In this document: positions 6,211 through 13,167 of the stretch, one piece after another
Numbering within the stretch: the stretch's first letter is position 1
Layout of the letters: the number at the start of each line of letters is the position of its first letter
Source of the DNA: DATACZ01 sp036258795
GTDB taxonomy: Bacteria > Actinomycetota > CADDZG01 > JAHWKV01
NCBI GenBank assembly: GCA_036258795.1
Contig: DATACZ010000027.1
Coordinates: 1 to 35,411, forward strand
Length of the DNA: 35,411 nt
Reading direction: 5' to 3'
The notes under the pieces: generated by a model
Database searches by the model: none
Seen by the model: only the letters and a program-made list of their open reading frames with translations
Told to the model about the DNA's origin: nothing
Program-made: the position numbers and the translations under genes

Positions 6211-7914
6211 ATGAGTAACGAGGCGGAGCTGAAACCCCGGAGCAGAGAGGTCACCGAGGGCGCCGAGCGGGCCCCGGCCAGAGCAATGCTGCGGGCTGTC
6301 GGTATGCGAGATCACGACTTCAGCAAACCGCTGATTGGTGTGGCGTCGTCCTGGAACGAGGTAACTCCTTGCAACCTGCACCTCGACAAGCTCGCCGACC
6401 ACTCCAAGGCGGGAGTCCGGGAAGCCGGGGGTTATCCGCTGGAGTTCACCACCATTGCCGTTTCCGATGGAATCTCAATGGGCACCGAGGGGATGCGGGC
6501 CTCTCTCGTGTCCCGGGAAGTCATCGCCGACTCGGTTGAGCTGGTGGTGCATGCCGAGAGGTTTGACGGCGTGGTCACTATCGCCGGGTGCGACAAGAGC
6601 CTTCCTGGGATGGTCATGGCTGCAGTCCGGCTCAACCTGCCGGCAGTTTTTCTGTATGGAGGCACGATCATGCCTGGCCGCTGGCGGGACCGAGATGTCA
6701 CGATTCAGGACGTCTTCGAGGCGGTCGGCTCGCACGCTGCCGGGAAGATGACCGATGAGGAGCTGCACGAGCTCGAGTCATCGGCATGTCCTGGTGCCGG
6801 TTCTTGCGCAGGCCACTACACCGCCAACACCATGGCCGCGGCCGTCGAAGCTCTTGGGCTGTCCTTACCGGGGAGCGCCTCTCCTCCCGCCATCAGTGAA
6901 CGGAGGGCTGATCTGGCGTTCGCCTCGGGTCAGGCAGTGGTAGAGCAGCTGAAGATGGGGCTTCATCCTCGAGACATCGTCACCAAAGAATCCATCGAGA
7001 ACGCCATCGCGGTGGTAATGGCCACGGGCGGCTCAACCAACGCGGTCCTTCATCTCTTGGCCATCGCACACGAGGCGGGGATCGATCTGGACCTAGACGA
7101 CTTCGACCGGATCTCGCGAAAGACGCCGCACATTGCGGACCTCCGTCCGGCCGGTCGCTTTGTCATGGTCGATCTTGACCGGGTGGGCGGCGTTCCCGTG
7201 GTCATGAGACAGCTTCTTGAAGCTGGGCTTATGAACCCGGATGCGATAACCGTTAATGGGAAGACCATCGGGGAGAACTTGTCCCATGCGCCTGACCCGG
7301 ACGGCGAGGTGGTCAGGAGACTCTCCAAGCCCATCCACGCCACGGGCGGGACGGTGGTTCTCAAGGGCAGCCTCGCCCCCCAAGGTTCAGTGTGTAAGAC
7401 CGCCGGAATGGCAGGCGCATCCTTCAGGGGGCGGGCCAGGGTGTTCGACTCTGAAGACGACGCCTTTGCGGCGGTGGTTGGCGGCTCGATAGTGCCGGGT
7501 GATGTCGTTGTCATCCGGTACGAGGGGCCCAAAGGTGGGCCCGGTATGCGGGAAATGCTGGCAGTCACTGGGGCAATCTTTGGCGCCGGCATGGGTTCGC
7601 AGGTGGCGCTAATCACCGACGGGCGCTTCTCCGGAGCCACTCACGGTTTCTCGGTTGGCCATGTCGCACCGGAGGCAGCTGATGGGGGACCGATCGCCCT
7701 CGTAACGGAAGGTGACGAGATTGTCATCGATGCCGAGACGAGGCGCCTGGACGTCCTGGTGGAACCGGAGGAGCTTAGCCGCCGGCTGGAGGACTGGGTT
7801 CGCCCCGCTCCGCGCTACACCACAGGGGCTCTGGAGAAGTACGCCAGGACTGTGGGCAGCTCAGCTCGTGGAGCAGTCACGACTGCGGCTTTGGCCCCGA
7901 AAGACCAGCTCTAG
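6211..7914 (+). CDS. ilvD: Dihydroxy-acid dehydratase
   Basis: Fe-S dehydratase making 2-oxoisovalerate and 2-oxo-3-methylvalerate, the step after IlvC. At 567 aa it has the usual IlvD/Edd length. The cluster ligands are Cys54 (TPCNLH), Cys127 (AGCDKSLPGM) and Cys199 (CPGAGSCAGHYTANTM). GSLAPQGSVCKTAG and GRFSGATHGFSVGHVAPEA are family signatures. ATG is preceded by GGAGG about 8 nt upstream. It is transcribed divergently from ilvBNC-leuAB, from the same 332-bp regulatory region, so the two halves of the pathway may be co-controlled. Its TAG stop shares the CTAG tetranucleotide with the stop of the convergent PPOX gene. Confidence 0.97.
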   Translation: MSNEAELKPRSREVTEGAERAPARAMLRAVGMRDHDFSKPLIGVASSWNEVTPCNLHLDKLADHSKAGVREAGGYPLEFTTIAVSDGISMGTEGMRASLVSREVIADSVELVVHAERFDGVVTIAGCDKSLPGMVMAAVRLNLPAVFLYGGTIMPGRWRDRDVTIQDVFEAVGSHAAGKMTDEELHELESSACPGAGSCAGHYTANTMAAAVEALGLSLPGSASPPAISERRADLAFASGQAVVEQLKMGLHPRDIVTKESIENAIAVVMATGGSTNAVLHLLAIAHEAGIDLDLDDFDRISRKTPHIADLRPAGRFVMVDLDRVGGVPVVMRQLLEAGLMNPDAITVNGKTIGENLSHAPDPDGEVVRRLSKPIHATGGTVVLKGSLAPQGSVCKTAGMAGASFRGRARVFDSEDDAFAAVVGGSIVPGDVVVIRYEGPKGGPGMREMLAVTGAIFGAGMGSQVALITDGRFSGATHGFSVGHVAPEAADGGPIALVTEGDEIVIDAETRRLDVLVEPEELSRRLEDWVRPAPRYTTGALEKYARTVGSSARGAVTTAALAPKDQL

Positions 7915-8318
7915 TCCTCCTTCTTCCGCCAGGAGGCCTTCCGCCGCGGCACAACTTGAAACTGAACCTGGTTTCTAGGGCCTCCCTCGGACAGGACTTC
8001 AGCCCTTCCCTGGACCAGCACTCCCCACTTCGGCTTGCCGAAAACGCACACCGCGATCCTGGGATTCGACTCCAGGTTCCGGTGCTTTCGAGAGCCGATA
8101 TCGGTCTCAAACTTGATGACGCCGTCCTCCAGCGACACCTGAGCGGGAGTAGCGTGGGGCGTGCCATCCGGGCTCACCGTACTCACCACTCCTACCGTTG
8201 AGCTGAGACGCTCGCGCTCCCACTCTTCGAATTCGACGGGTTCGGGCTCGTCAGGGCCCGCCTTAGCAAAAGGCGGAGGTATCGCCCCTACCTGATCCAC
8301 GTCGGTGGTTTCGTTCAT
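7911..8318 (-). CDS. PPOX-class (pyridoxamine 5'-phosphate oxidase fold) F420- or FMN-binding protein
   Basis: A 135-aa split-barrel protein. The typical strand pattern is visible as LSSTVGVVSTVSPDGTPHATP, then GVIKFETDIGSRKHRNLESNPRIA (about residues 67-90), where the Ser-Arg-Lys-His-Arg-Asn stretch contacts the cofactor phosphate. Actinobacterial members of this class often use F420 as hydride donor, but this chain could equally bind FMN or heme, and the substrate cannot be told. Its start overlaps the VOC gene stop by ATGA, so the two are one operon. Its stop overlaps that of ilvD. The first ~35 residues are acidic and Pro-rich, outside the core fold. Confidence 0.8.
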   Translation of the reverse strand: MNETTDVDQVGAIPPPFAKAGPDEPEPVEFEEWERERLSSTVGVVSTVSPDGTPHATPAQVSLEDGVIKFETDIGSRKHRNLESNPRIAVCVFGKPKWGVLVQGRAEVLSEGGPRNQVQFQVVPRRKASWRKKED

Positions 8319-8761
8319 GACTCCTCCCTTATGCGCCCCCGGCGGTCCTTGGCGATGACCTCCACCTCATTGCCGTCAGGGTCGTCGACGTAGAAGGTCC
8401 TCACGCCCTGAAGTATGGGGTGGAGGCCATGTCTCACTTCGTGACCCGCTGCTTCAAACCGCCGGCGAAGATCGTCATAAGAATTCGGGTCCACGGCAAA
8501 CGCCAGGTGGTGAAGCACGCGCTCAGACTTCTGCCGGGGAAAACCCTGGTCGGAGGCTGGGTGTGGAAACAGCACGACCATCTGGGGGATTCGATCGGTA
8601 CCCTCTCCCGCGCGCAAGAACTTGGCCGGGAAGCCAGGATCCGAGAACAAGGTCAAGCCGAAGAGGTCTCGATAGAAGGCGAGACTCGTCTCCATGTCCT
8701 GTGTCCATAGAACGACCTCGGCAACGCCGAGCACCGTCTTGCCGGGCTTGGCCGGCCTCAA
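8315..8761 (-). CDS. VOC superfamily protein (glyoxalase/dioxygenase fold)
   Basis: A 148-aa vicinal-oxygen-chelate protein with two beta-alpha-beta-beta-beta repeats. The first begins VLGVAEVVLWTQDMETSLAFYRDLFG. The second begins VLHHLAFAVDPNSYDDLRRRF and ends FYVDDPDGNEVEVIA. The His in LHHLAF and the Glu in EVEVIA are the usual metal ligands. The family includes glyoxalase I, extradiol dioxygenases and antibiotic-resistance proteins; nothing here chooses among them. The start is TTG at 8761; a GTG ten codons later is an alternative. It overlaps the PPOX gene by ATGA and is probably the first gene of that pair. Confidence 0.78.
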   Translation of the reverse strand: MRPAKPGKTVLGVAEVVLWTQDMETSLAFYRDLFGLTLFSDPGFPAKFLRAGEGTDRIPQMVVLFPHPASDQGFPRQKSERVLHHLAFAVDPNSYDDLRRRFEAAGHEVRHGLHPILQGVRTFYVDDPDGNEVEVIAKDRRGRIREES

Positions 8762-8834
8762 TCTAAGCTGCTCAAGCCGTTTGGCTGCTCCCCGTTCACA
8801 AGTATCGTTTTGAAATCGGGGCCGGTCTTATCGG

Positions 8835-8975
8835 CTAATGGCAGCCCGGATGACCACATCCACACTCGTGGGCCTCGTGACCTTCCTTGGTGCCATGATC
8901 CCTGCAGTAGTCGCTGCAGAACCCGTCGTCCCGGGCCGCGCAGTTGCAACCTTCATGCCCGCAAGTACCTGCCAT
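8835..8975 (-). CDS. Small bacterial metallothionein-like protein (SmtA family)
   Basis: 46 aa, with 9 Cys and 6 His. The order TCGHEGCNC, then DDGFCSDYCRDH, then HECGCGHPGCH matches the prokaryotic metallothionein pattern (compare cyanobacterial SmtA, which has YYCSEAC and GCGHTGCNC). Such proteins bind Zn2+, Cd2+ or Cu+ in the cytoplasm for storage or detoxification. The start was chosen at 8975 because GAGGAGGAGG lies just upstream; a longer frame upstream of this ATG does not resemble the family. It is divergent from the DUF523 gene. No metal-sensor (ArsR/SmtB) gene is seen beside it. Confidence 0.82.
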   Translation of the reverse strand: MAGTCGHEGCNCAARDDGFCSDYCRDHGTKEGHEAHECGCGHPGCH

Positions 8976-9052
8976 GCCTTCCTCCTCCTCTAAATCGAAC
9001 GATACGACGGTTTGATACCCTCGGTCGAACTGCGGATAACACGATGGAAGGG

Positions 9053-9058
9053 TAGGCT
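9053..9058 (+). promoter_or_regulatory. -10 element, leaderless layout (DUF523 gene)
   Basis: TAGGCT (TANNNT) ends 6 nt before the ATG at 9065. Transcription would begin at or within a base of the start codon. No -35 match is evident. A GGAAGG stretch further upstream is too distant for a Shine-Dalgarno. Confidence 0.4.
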
Positions 9059-9064
9059 CTGCAT

Positions 9065-10018
9065 ATGCCTTCAGATGACGCCTCATTGAAGATTGGCGTC
9101 TCCAAGTGCCTTCTTGGAGAAAGCGTTCGCCATGATGGTGCCCACAAGAGGAACACCTTCGTCGTAGACGTCCTGGGCCCATTTGTCCAGTGGGTTCCGG
9201 TGTGCCCTGAGGTGGAAGCCGGCTTGGGCGTTCCTCGTGAGCCCATGCACCTCGAAGAGGGTGACGATGGGATAAGGATCGTCACCAACTCCTCGGGGGT
9301 CGACCACACCGAGAAAATCAAGAAGTTCGCCGATCGGCGGGTCGAGGAGCTGGCACAGGACAAGCTGTCCGGATTCGTACTGAAGAGCGGCTCACCGAGC
9401 TGCGGACTTCAAGTTCAGATCCAGACGTCGAAGGGGGATGGACGTCCGGGCAAGGGCCTGTTTGCGGAGACCCTGCTCGAGCGCCTACCCGCCCTTCCCG
9501 TGGTGGAAGAAGCTGACCTGTCGGATCCGGCATCCAGGCAGGGGTTCGTGGAGCGCGCCTTTGCCTATCGGCGATTGATGGACTACTGCGAGGAGGAGCG
9601 CAGCGTGGGCCAGTTCGCCATGTTCCACGCGCAGGGACGGTTGCAGGTGGAGGCTCACTCACCCGAGGGGTACGAAGGATTGACCAAGTTCATCTCGGGG
9701 GCTAAGGACCTGTCCTGGAACGAGCTCTGCAACCAGTACGCGCCACGCTTCATGGATGCCATCAGCGAGCCACTGGATGCGCCACGTCATTACCAAGTCA
9801 TGAAAGATGTGGCGAGTGACTTGAAGGATGATCTCGACTCTGCAGCCTACAAGGAGATCGCTTTTGCTCTTCAGGACTACAGGAAGGGCAACCTGCCGCT
9901 CAGCGTGCCGCTAACGCTGATCCGTCACTACGTGCGCCTTACCGAAAGCCCCCGGCACAACGGTCAGAGCTATCTGGAGCCGGGTCCAAAAGAGCTGGCG
10001 CTTCGAGTTCAGGTCTAA
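9065..10018 (+). CDS. DUF523 and DUF1722 fusion protein (YbbK-YbgA type)
   Basis: 317 aa. The N-terminal DUF523 (about residues 8-150) has the signature SKCLLGESVRHDG, a CPEVEAGLGVPREP segment and a second Cys in LKSGSPSCG. The C-terminal DUF1722 (about 185-310) contains LMDYCEEERSVGQFAMFHAQGRL and the final DYRKGNLPLSVPLTLIRHYV. DUF523 alone has been linked to 2-thiouracil desulfuration (TudS family), which uses Cys-bound Fe-S. DUF1722 occurs near photolyase genes in some genomes. The fused form has no settled function. It is a single gene; no operon partner on its strand. Confidence 0.85.
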   Translation: MPSDDASLKIGVSKCLLGESVRHDGAHKRNTFVVDVLGPFVQWVPVCPEVEAGLGVPREPMHLEEGDDGIRIVTNSSGVDHTEKIKKFADRRVEELAQDKLSGFVLKSGSPSCGLQVQIQTSKGDGRPGKGLFAETLLERLPALPVVEEADLSDPASRQGFVERAFAYRRLMDYCEEERSVGQFAMFHAQGRLQVEAHSPEGYEGLTKFISGAKDLSWNELCNQYAPRFMDAISEPLDAPRHYQVMKDVASDLKDDLDSAAYKEIAFALQDYRKGNLPLSVPLTLIRHYVRLTESPRHNGQSYLEPGPKELALRVQV

Positions 10019-10067
10019 CAGCCATCAGATACGCCCGGGCGCCTCGCCGGCCGGTTCGCTCGGAAGT

Positions 10068-10511
10068 CTACTCGCCGTGCTTTTCGCGATAACTCTTGAC
10101 GCCCTCGAGGAAGGCGTTCCAGCCGAGCAGAGCGCACTTGATCCGGACCGGATACTTCTGAACGCCCTGTAGCGCCACCAAGTCGCCGAGGCTGTCCTGG
10201 TCTGCAGGGTTCTCTCCCTGCATCATCTGCTTGAAGGTGTTGGCGAGGTCTTCCGCCTCCGAAAGGCTGAGGCCCTTGAGCTTTTCGGTCATCATGGAAA
10301 CCGACGCCTGTGAGATCGAGCATCCTCGGCCCTCGAAACCGACCTCAGCCAGCTGCCCGTCGTCGATATTGACGTAGAGATCGATCTCATCTCCACACAG
10401 AGGGTTGTCCCGATGTAGGTGCACATCGGCCCCGTCGATCTTGTGTCGATTCCGGGGGGAGCGATAGTGATCGAGGATGACTTCCTTGTAAAGATCGTCA
10501 AGGTCGCTCAA
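10068..10511 (-). CDS. sufU: SufU-type sulfur acceptor / Fe-S assembly protein
   Basis: 147 aa from a TTG start. The conserved SufU residues Cys39 and Asp41 (NPLCGDEIDLY), Cys64 (GRGCSISQAS) and Cys126 (RIKCALLGW) are all present. SufU accepts persulfide sulfur from SufS and bound zinc in characterised cases. The TTG at 10511-10509 overlaps the sufS stop as TTGA and has GGAGGG 8 nt upstream, which makes MSDLDDLYKEVILDHY the family-like N-terminus. An in-frame ATG at 10550 would add 13 residues with no family match. It is cotranscribed with sufS. Confidence 0.93.
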   Translation of the reverse strand: MSDLDDLYKEVILDHYRSPRNRHKIDGADVHLHRDNPLCGDEIDLYVNIDDGQLAEVGFEGRGCSISQASVSMMTEKLKGLSLSEAEDLANTFKQMMQGENPADQDSLGDLVALQGVQKYPVRIKCALLGWNAFLEGVKSYREKHGE

Positions 10512-11749
10512 AGTGGGAGCCCTCCGCCGCCGCTGAATACCTCCTGGCAATGCTTCAGCGCATCCACCAGGCGGTCCACATCCTCATGGGTGTTGTAGAT
10601 GTAGAAGGAAGCCCTGGTGGTAGCGGGGATCCCGAGCTTACGCATGAGTGGCTTGGCACAGTGGTGCCCCGCTCTTACCGCCACTCCCAGACTGTCGCAG
10701 ATCGTGCCGACGTCGTGGGCGTGGATGTCGCCCAGGGTAAGAGAGACCACCCCACCCTTCTCCTCGGCATTCTTGGGGCCGTAGATCTTGATCTCCGGGA
10801 CCTCGTTCAATTGGTCAAGGGCATACTTCGTCAACTCGACCTCGTGATCGCGAATGGCCTTCATCCCAATCTCGTTGAGGTAGTCAATGGCAGCTCCGAG
10901 TCCAACGGCCTGGGCTATGGGGGGCGTTCCCGCTTCGAACTTGTAGGGAATCTCGTTAAACGTGGCGTGATCGATCCATACGTCCAGGATCATCTCCCCG
11001 CCGCCGTGAAAGGGCTCCATGTCCTCGAGAATCTCCTCGCGGCCCCACACAAAACCGATGCCGGTTGGAGCGCACATCTTGTGTCCGGTGCCCACGTAAA
11101 AGTCGCAGCCAAGAGCCTGCACATCCACCGGCATGTGCGGAGTGGCCTGCGCACCGTCGCAAACCACTAGGGCCCCGACCTCATGTGCCTTTGCGGTGAT
11201 CTGTTCGATGGGGTTGATGGTGCCCAAGACGTTGGAGACCAGCCCAACGGCCACGATCCGCGTCTTCGTGGAAAGCAGGTTTGGAAGCTCGGAGAGATCG
11301 AGGGTTGCCTCATCGTTTACGGGAATGGCGCGCAGCGTCGCTCCCGTGTCCCGGCAAGCTAACTGCCATGAGACCAAGTTGGAGTGATGCTCCATCTCGG
11401 TCACCAGCACCTCATCTCCCGGCCCCAGGTGATGGCGAGCCCAGGCGTAGGCGATCAGGTTGAGCCCCTCGGTCGCCGACTTGGTGAATATCACGCCCCT
11501 CTCGCTGCCGGCGCCGATCAGTTCGGCGACCTTCTCCCTGGCGCCTTCGTAAAGGACCGTGGCACGCTGTCCCAGGGTGTGAACCGAACGGTGAACATTC
11601 GAGTTGTCTTGCTCGTAGAACCTGGTCAACTCATTCAGGACTGCCCGTGGGCGCTGCGATGTGGCGGCGTTGTCCAGGTAAACAAGTGGATGCCCGTTGA
11701 CCTCTTGATCAAGAACCGGAAAATCCTTGCGAATGGCGGCTGCATCCAT
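10508..11749 (-). CDS. sufS: Cysteine desulfurase SufS (class V aminotransferase fold, group II)
   Basis: PLP enzyme removing sulfur from cysteine for Fe-S cluster assembly. 413 aa, full length. The PLP lysine is Lys224 in VGTGHKMCAPTGIGFVWG, and the catalytic persulfide Cys is Cys364 in RAGHHCAKPLM, the short rigid loop typical of SufS. His122 (MEHHSNLVSW) stacks on PLP. It is followed with a TTGA overlap by sufU. A TAGGAT box 6 nt before the ATG suggests a leaderless transcript, and a TTAATACC direct repeat lies just upstream of it. No sufBCD genes are in the window. Confidence 0.95.
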   Translation of the reverse strand: MDAAAIRKDFPVLDQEVNGHPLVYLDNAATSQRPRAVLNELTRFYEQDNSNVHRSVHTLGQRATVLYEGAREKVAELIGAGSERGVIFTKSATEGLNLIAYAWARHHLGPGDEVLVTEMEHHSNLVSWQLACRDTGATLRAIPVNDEATLDLSELPNLLSTKTRIVAVGLVSNVLGTINPIEQITAKAHEVGALVVCDGAQATPHMPVDVQALGCDFYVGTGHKMCAPTGIGFVWGREEILEDMEPFHGGGEMILDVWIDHATFNEIPYKFEAGTPPIAQAVGLGAAIDYLNEIGMKAIRDHEVELTKYALDQLNEVPEIKIYGPKNAEEKGGVVSLTLGDIHAHDVGTICDSLGVAVRAGHHCAKPLMRKLGIPATTRASFYIYNTHEDVDRLVDALKHCQEVFSGGGGLPL

Positions 11750-11755
11750 ACTTAG

Positions 11756-11761
11756 ATCCTA
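11756..11761 (-). promoter_or_regulatory. -10 element, leaderless layout (sufS)
   Basis: Minus strand TAGGAT (TANNNT), then CTAAGT, then the ATG at 11749. No Shine-Dalgarno is present, so a leaderless sufSU mRNA is likely. Confidence 0.45.
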
Positions 11762-11775
11762 CCCCGACGCATCGC

Positions 11776-11799
11776 TTAATACCCTCAGTTAATACCTCA
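11776..11799. repeat. Tandem direct repeat between sufS and rpmE
   Basis: TTAATACCCTCA (11776-11787) and TTAATACCTCA (11789-11799) are separated by one G, with about a 12-13-bp period. Relative to the predicted sufS start it spans about -27 to -50, overlapping the -35 region. It may be an operator for a regulator of sufSU. It does not resemble published IscR or SufR palindromes that I know. Confidence 0.5.
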
Positions 11800-11833
11800 C
11801 TCGCGCTGATCTTGGGCCCGGTGGATTCCCCTT

Positions 11834-11859
11834 TTGATAAAAGGCGCCTGTGCTACTCT
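11834..11859 (+). promoter_or_regulatory. Probable rpmE promoter
   Basis: TTGATA (11834-11839) and TACTCT (11854-11859) with a short 14-nt spacer; TTTTGA two bases earlier gives 16. The region also contains the small palindrome CCTTTT-GAT-AAAAGG. The predicted start near 11866 is followed by AAGGAGAGG and the rpmE ATG. Confidence 0.4.
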
Positions 11860-11883
11860 CGAAGTTGACAAGGAGAGGCTTAA

Positions 11884-12105
11884 ATGAAGCAAGGAATTCA
11901 TCCCGAATACGTAGTGGCGACCGTGCACTGCTCGTGCGGAAACGTCTTTCAGACTAGATCGACGAAGCCCGAGCTGAGAACTGAGCTGTGCTCGCAGTGC
12001 CACCCCTTCTACACCGGCCGGCAGAAGCTGGTCGACACAGGAGGGCGGGTGGAGCGCTTCGAGCGCAAGTACGGCCGGCGCCCCATGCCCAAGATTTCCT
12101 CCTAA
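11884..12105 (+). CDS. rpmE: 50S ribosomal protein L31, zinc-binding form
   Basis: 73 aa, typical L31 length. MKQGIHPEY is the family start. Cys16, Cys18, Cys36 and Cys39 (HCSCGN and LCSQCHPFYTG) form the zinc site of the C+ paralogue, as opposed to the zinc-independent form. VDTGGRVERFERKYG is the conserved C-terminal stretch. A strong AAGGAGAGG precedes the ATG. It starts the rpmE-DUF1385-prfA-prmC-tsaC run, and DUF1385 follows after 10 bp. Confidence 0.97.
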   Translation: MKQGIHPEYVVATVHCSCGNVFQTRSTKPELRTELCSQCHPFYTGRQKLVDTGGRVERFERKYGRRPMPKISS

Positions 12106-12115
12106 GAAGGCAACT

Positions 12116-13126
12116 GTGGCTTCAAAGCCGGCTATTGGCGGGCAGGCCGTCATGGAAGGCGTGATGATGCGCGGCCCGGTTTCATGGGCCGTCGCGGTTC
12201 GCAAGCCCAACTCGGAGATCGCGGTGGAGTCATTTCCACTCCCCGGATACGCGGAACGCCACCGCTTCATGAAGTGGCCGTTCATGCGTGGCATATGGGT
12301 CCTGATCGAGTCACTGACCATTGGGATGAGGGCCCTCAAGATCTCAGCGGCTTATGCCGTCGATGATGAGGAAGGATTCGACGCCAGGAACGATTCGACC
12401 ACCGACAAGACCCTCAACTGGGGTCTCGGAGTCGGGTTTGTCGTCATAACGGCGTTGTTCATCGCCATCCCCGCACTTATCTCAAAGTGGGGCGGGAACC
12501 GGGTCGGGGTGGAGAGCGACCTATGGCAGAACGTGATCGAGGGCGGCATCCGGATCGGTTTCTTTCTCGCCTACATCCTGCTCATCTCCCTCGTCCCGGA
12601 CATCCGTAGGGTGTTCCAGTACCACGGGGCGGAGCATAAGACGATCTACGCCTACGAAAACGACGATCCGCTGGAGCCCTCGGTGATTGACGGCTATTCG
12701 ACTTTGCACGTGAGATGCGGGACCAACTTCCTTTTCATAGTGATGTTTCTTGCCATCGTGGGGCACTTCGTTGCAGACGTTCTTCTTCAGGGCAGCCCGC
12801 TTGCATACAAGATCGCAGCCAGGATCCTGATGATTCCAGTAATCGCCGGGGCCTCCTATGAGGTGATCCGAGCTGCCGGCCGCAACGATGACTCCCTCAT
12901 CTTTCGTGCGGTCAGCCTGCCGGGGCTGGCGCTTCAGAAGATCACCACCCGGCCGCCAACGCACGATCAAATCGAGGTGGCAATCAAGGCGATGGAGGGA
13001 GTCATTGCTCGTGCGCCGGTCGCCGAGGTTCGGGATGCTCGGGCGCGGGTCTATGAGGTAAAGCCGGGGCTGGCACCAGGTGACGTTCTCAGCCCCGAGC
13101 CGGGCGCCGCTGGCGTCGAGCCTTAG
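12116..13126 (+). CDS. DUF1385 integral membrane protein (YqhQ family)
   Basis: 336 aa with a GTG start. The N-terminal IGGQAVMEGVMMRGP and the central FQYHGAEHKTIYAYEN are hallmark motifs of DUF1385. Hydrophobic segments suggest about four to five membrane spans (around GVGFVVITALFIAIPALI, IGFFLAYILLISLVPDI, NFLFIVMFLAIVGHFVADVLL and RILMIPVIAGASYEVI). A soluble C-terminus includes THDQIEVAIKAMEGVI. The function is unknown. The gene lies between rpmE and prfA in many Firmicutes and some deep actinobacteria, so a role near translation or the membrane is suspected but unproved. It is absent at this place in Mycobacterium. Confidence 0.9.
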   Translation: MASKPAIGGQAVMEGVMMRGPVSWAVAVRKPNSEIAVESFPLPGYAERHRFMKWPFMRGIWVLIESLTIGMRALKISAAYAVDDEEGFDARNDSTTDKTLNWGLGVGFVVITALFIAIPALISKWGGNRVGVESDLWQNVIEGGIRIGFFLAYILLISLVPDIRRVFQYHGAEHKTIYAYENDDPLEPSVIDGYSTLHVRCGTNFLFIVMFLAIVGHFVADVLLQGSPLAYKIAARILMIPVIAGASYEVIRAAGRNDDSLIFRAVSLPGLALQKITTRPPTHDQIEVAIKAMEGVIARAPVAEVRDARARVYEVKPGLAPGDVLSPEPGAAGVEP

Positions 13127-13167
13127 CTACCGCCAGTCGCCTTCCCAAAACGTAACGAGGGTAAGCG

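Noticed and set aside
6055..6402. 115-codon minus-strand frame running from ilvD into the ilvB leader
   Set aside because: Mostly antisense to ilvD. Its end overlaps the ilvB promoter and leader, but its codons there show no branched-chain bias; the separate TTG-started frame fits better.
8758..8949. 63-codon minus-strand frame between the VOC and metallothionein genes
   Set aside because: Overlaps the metallothionein in another frame; no motif and no upstream ribosome-binding site.
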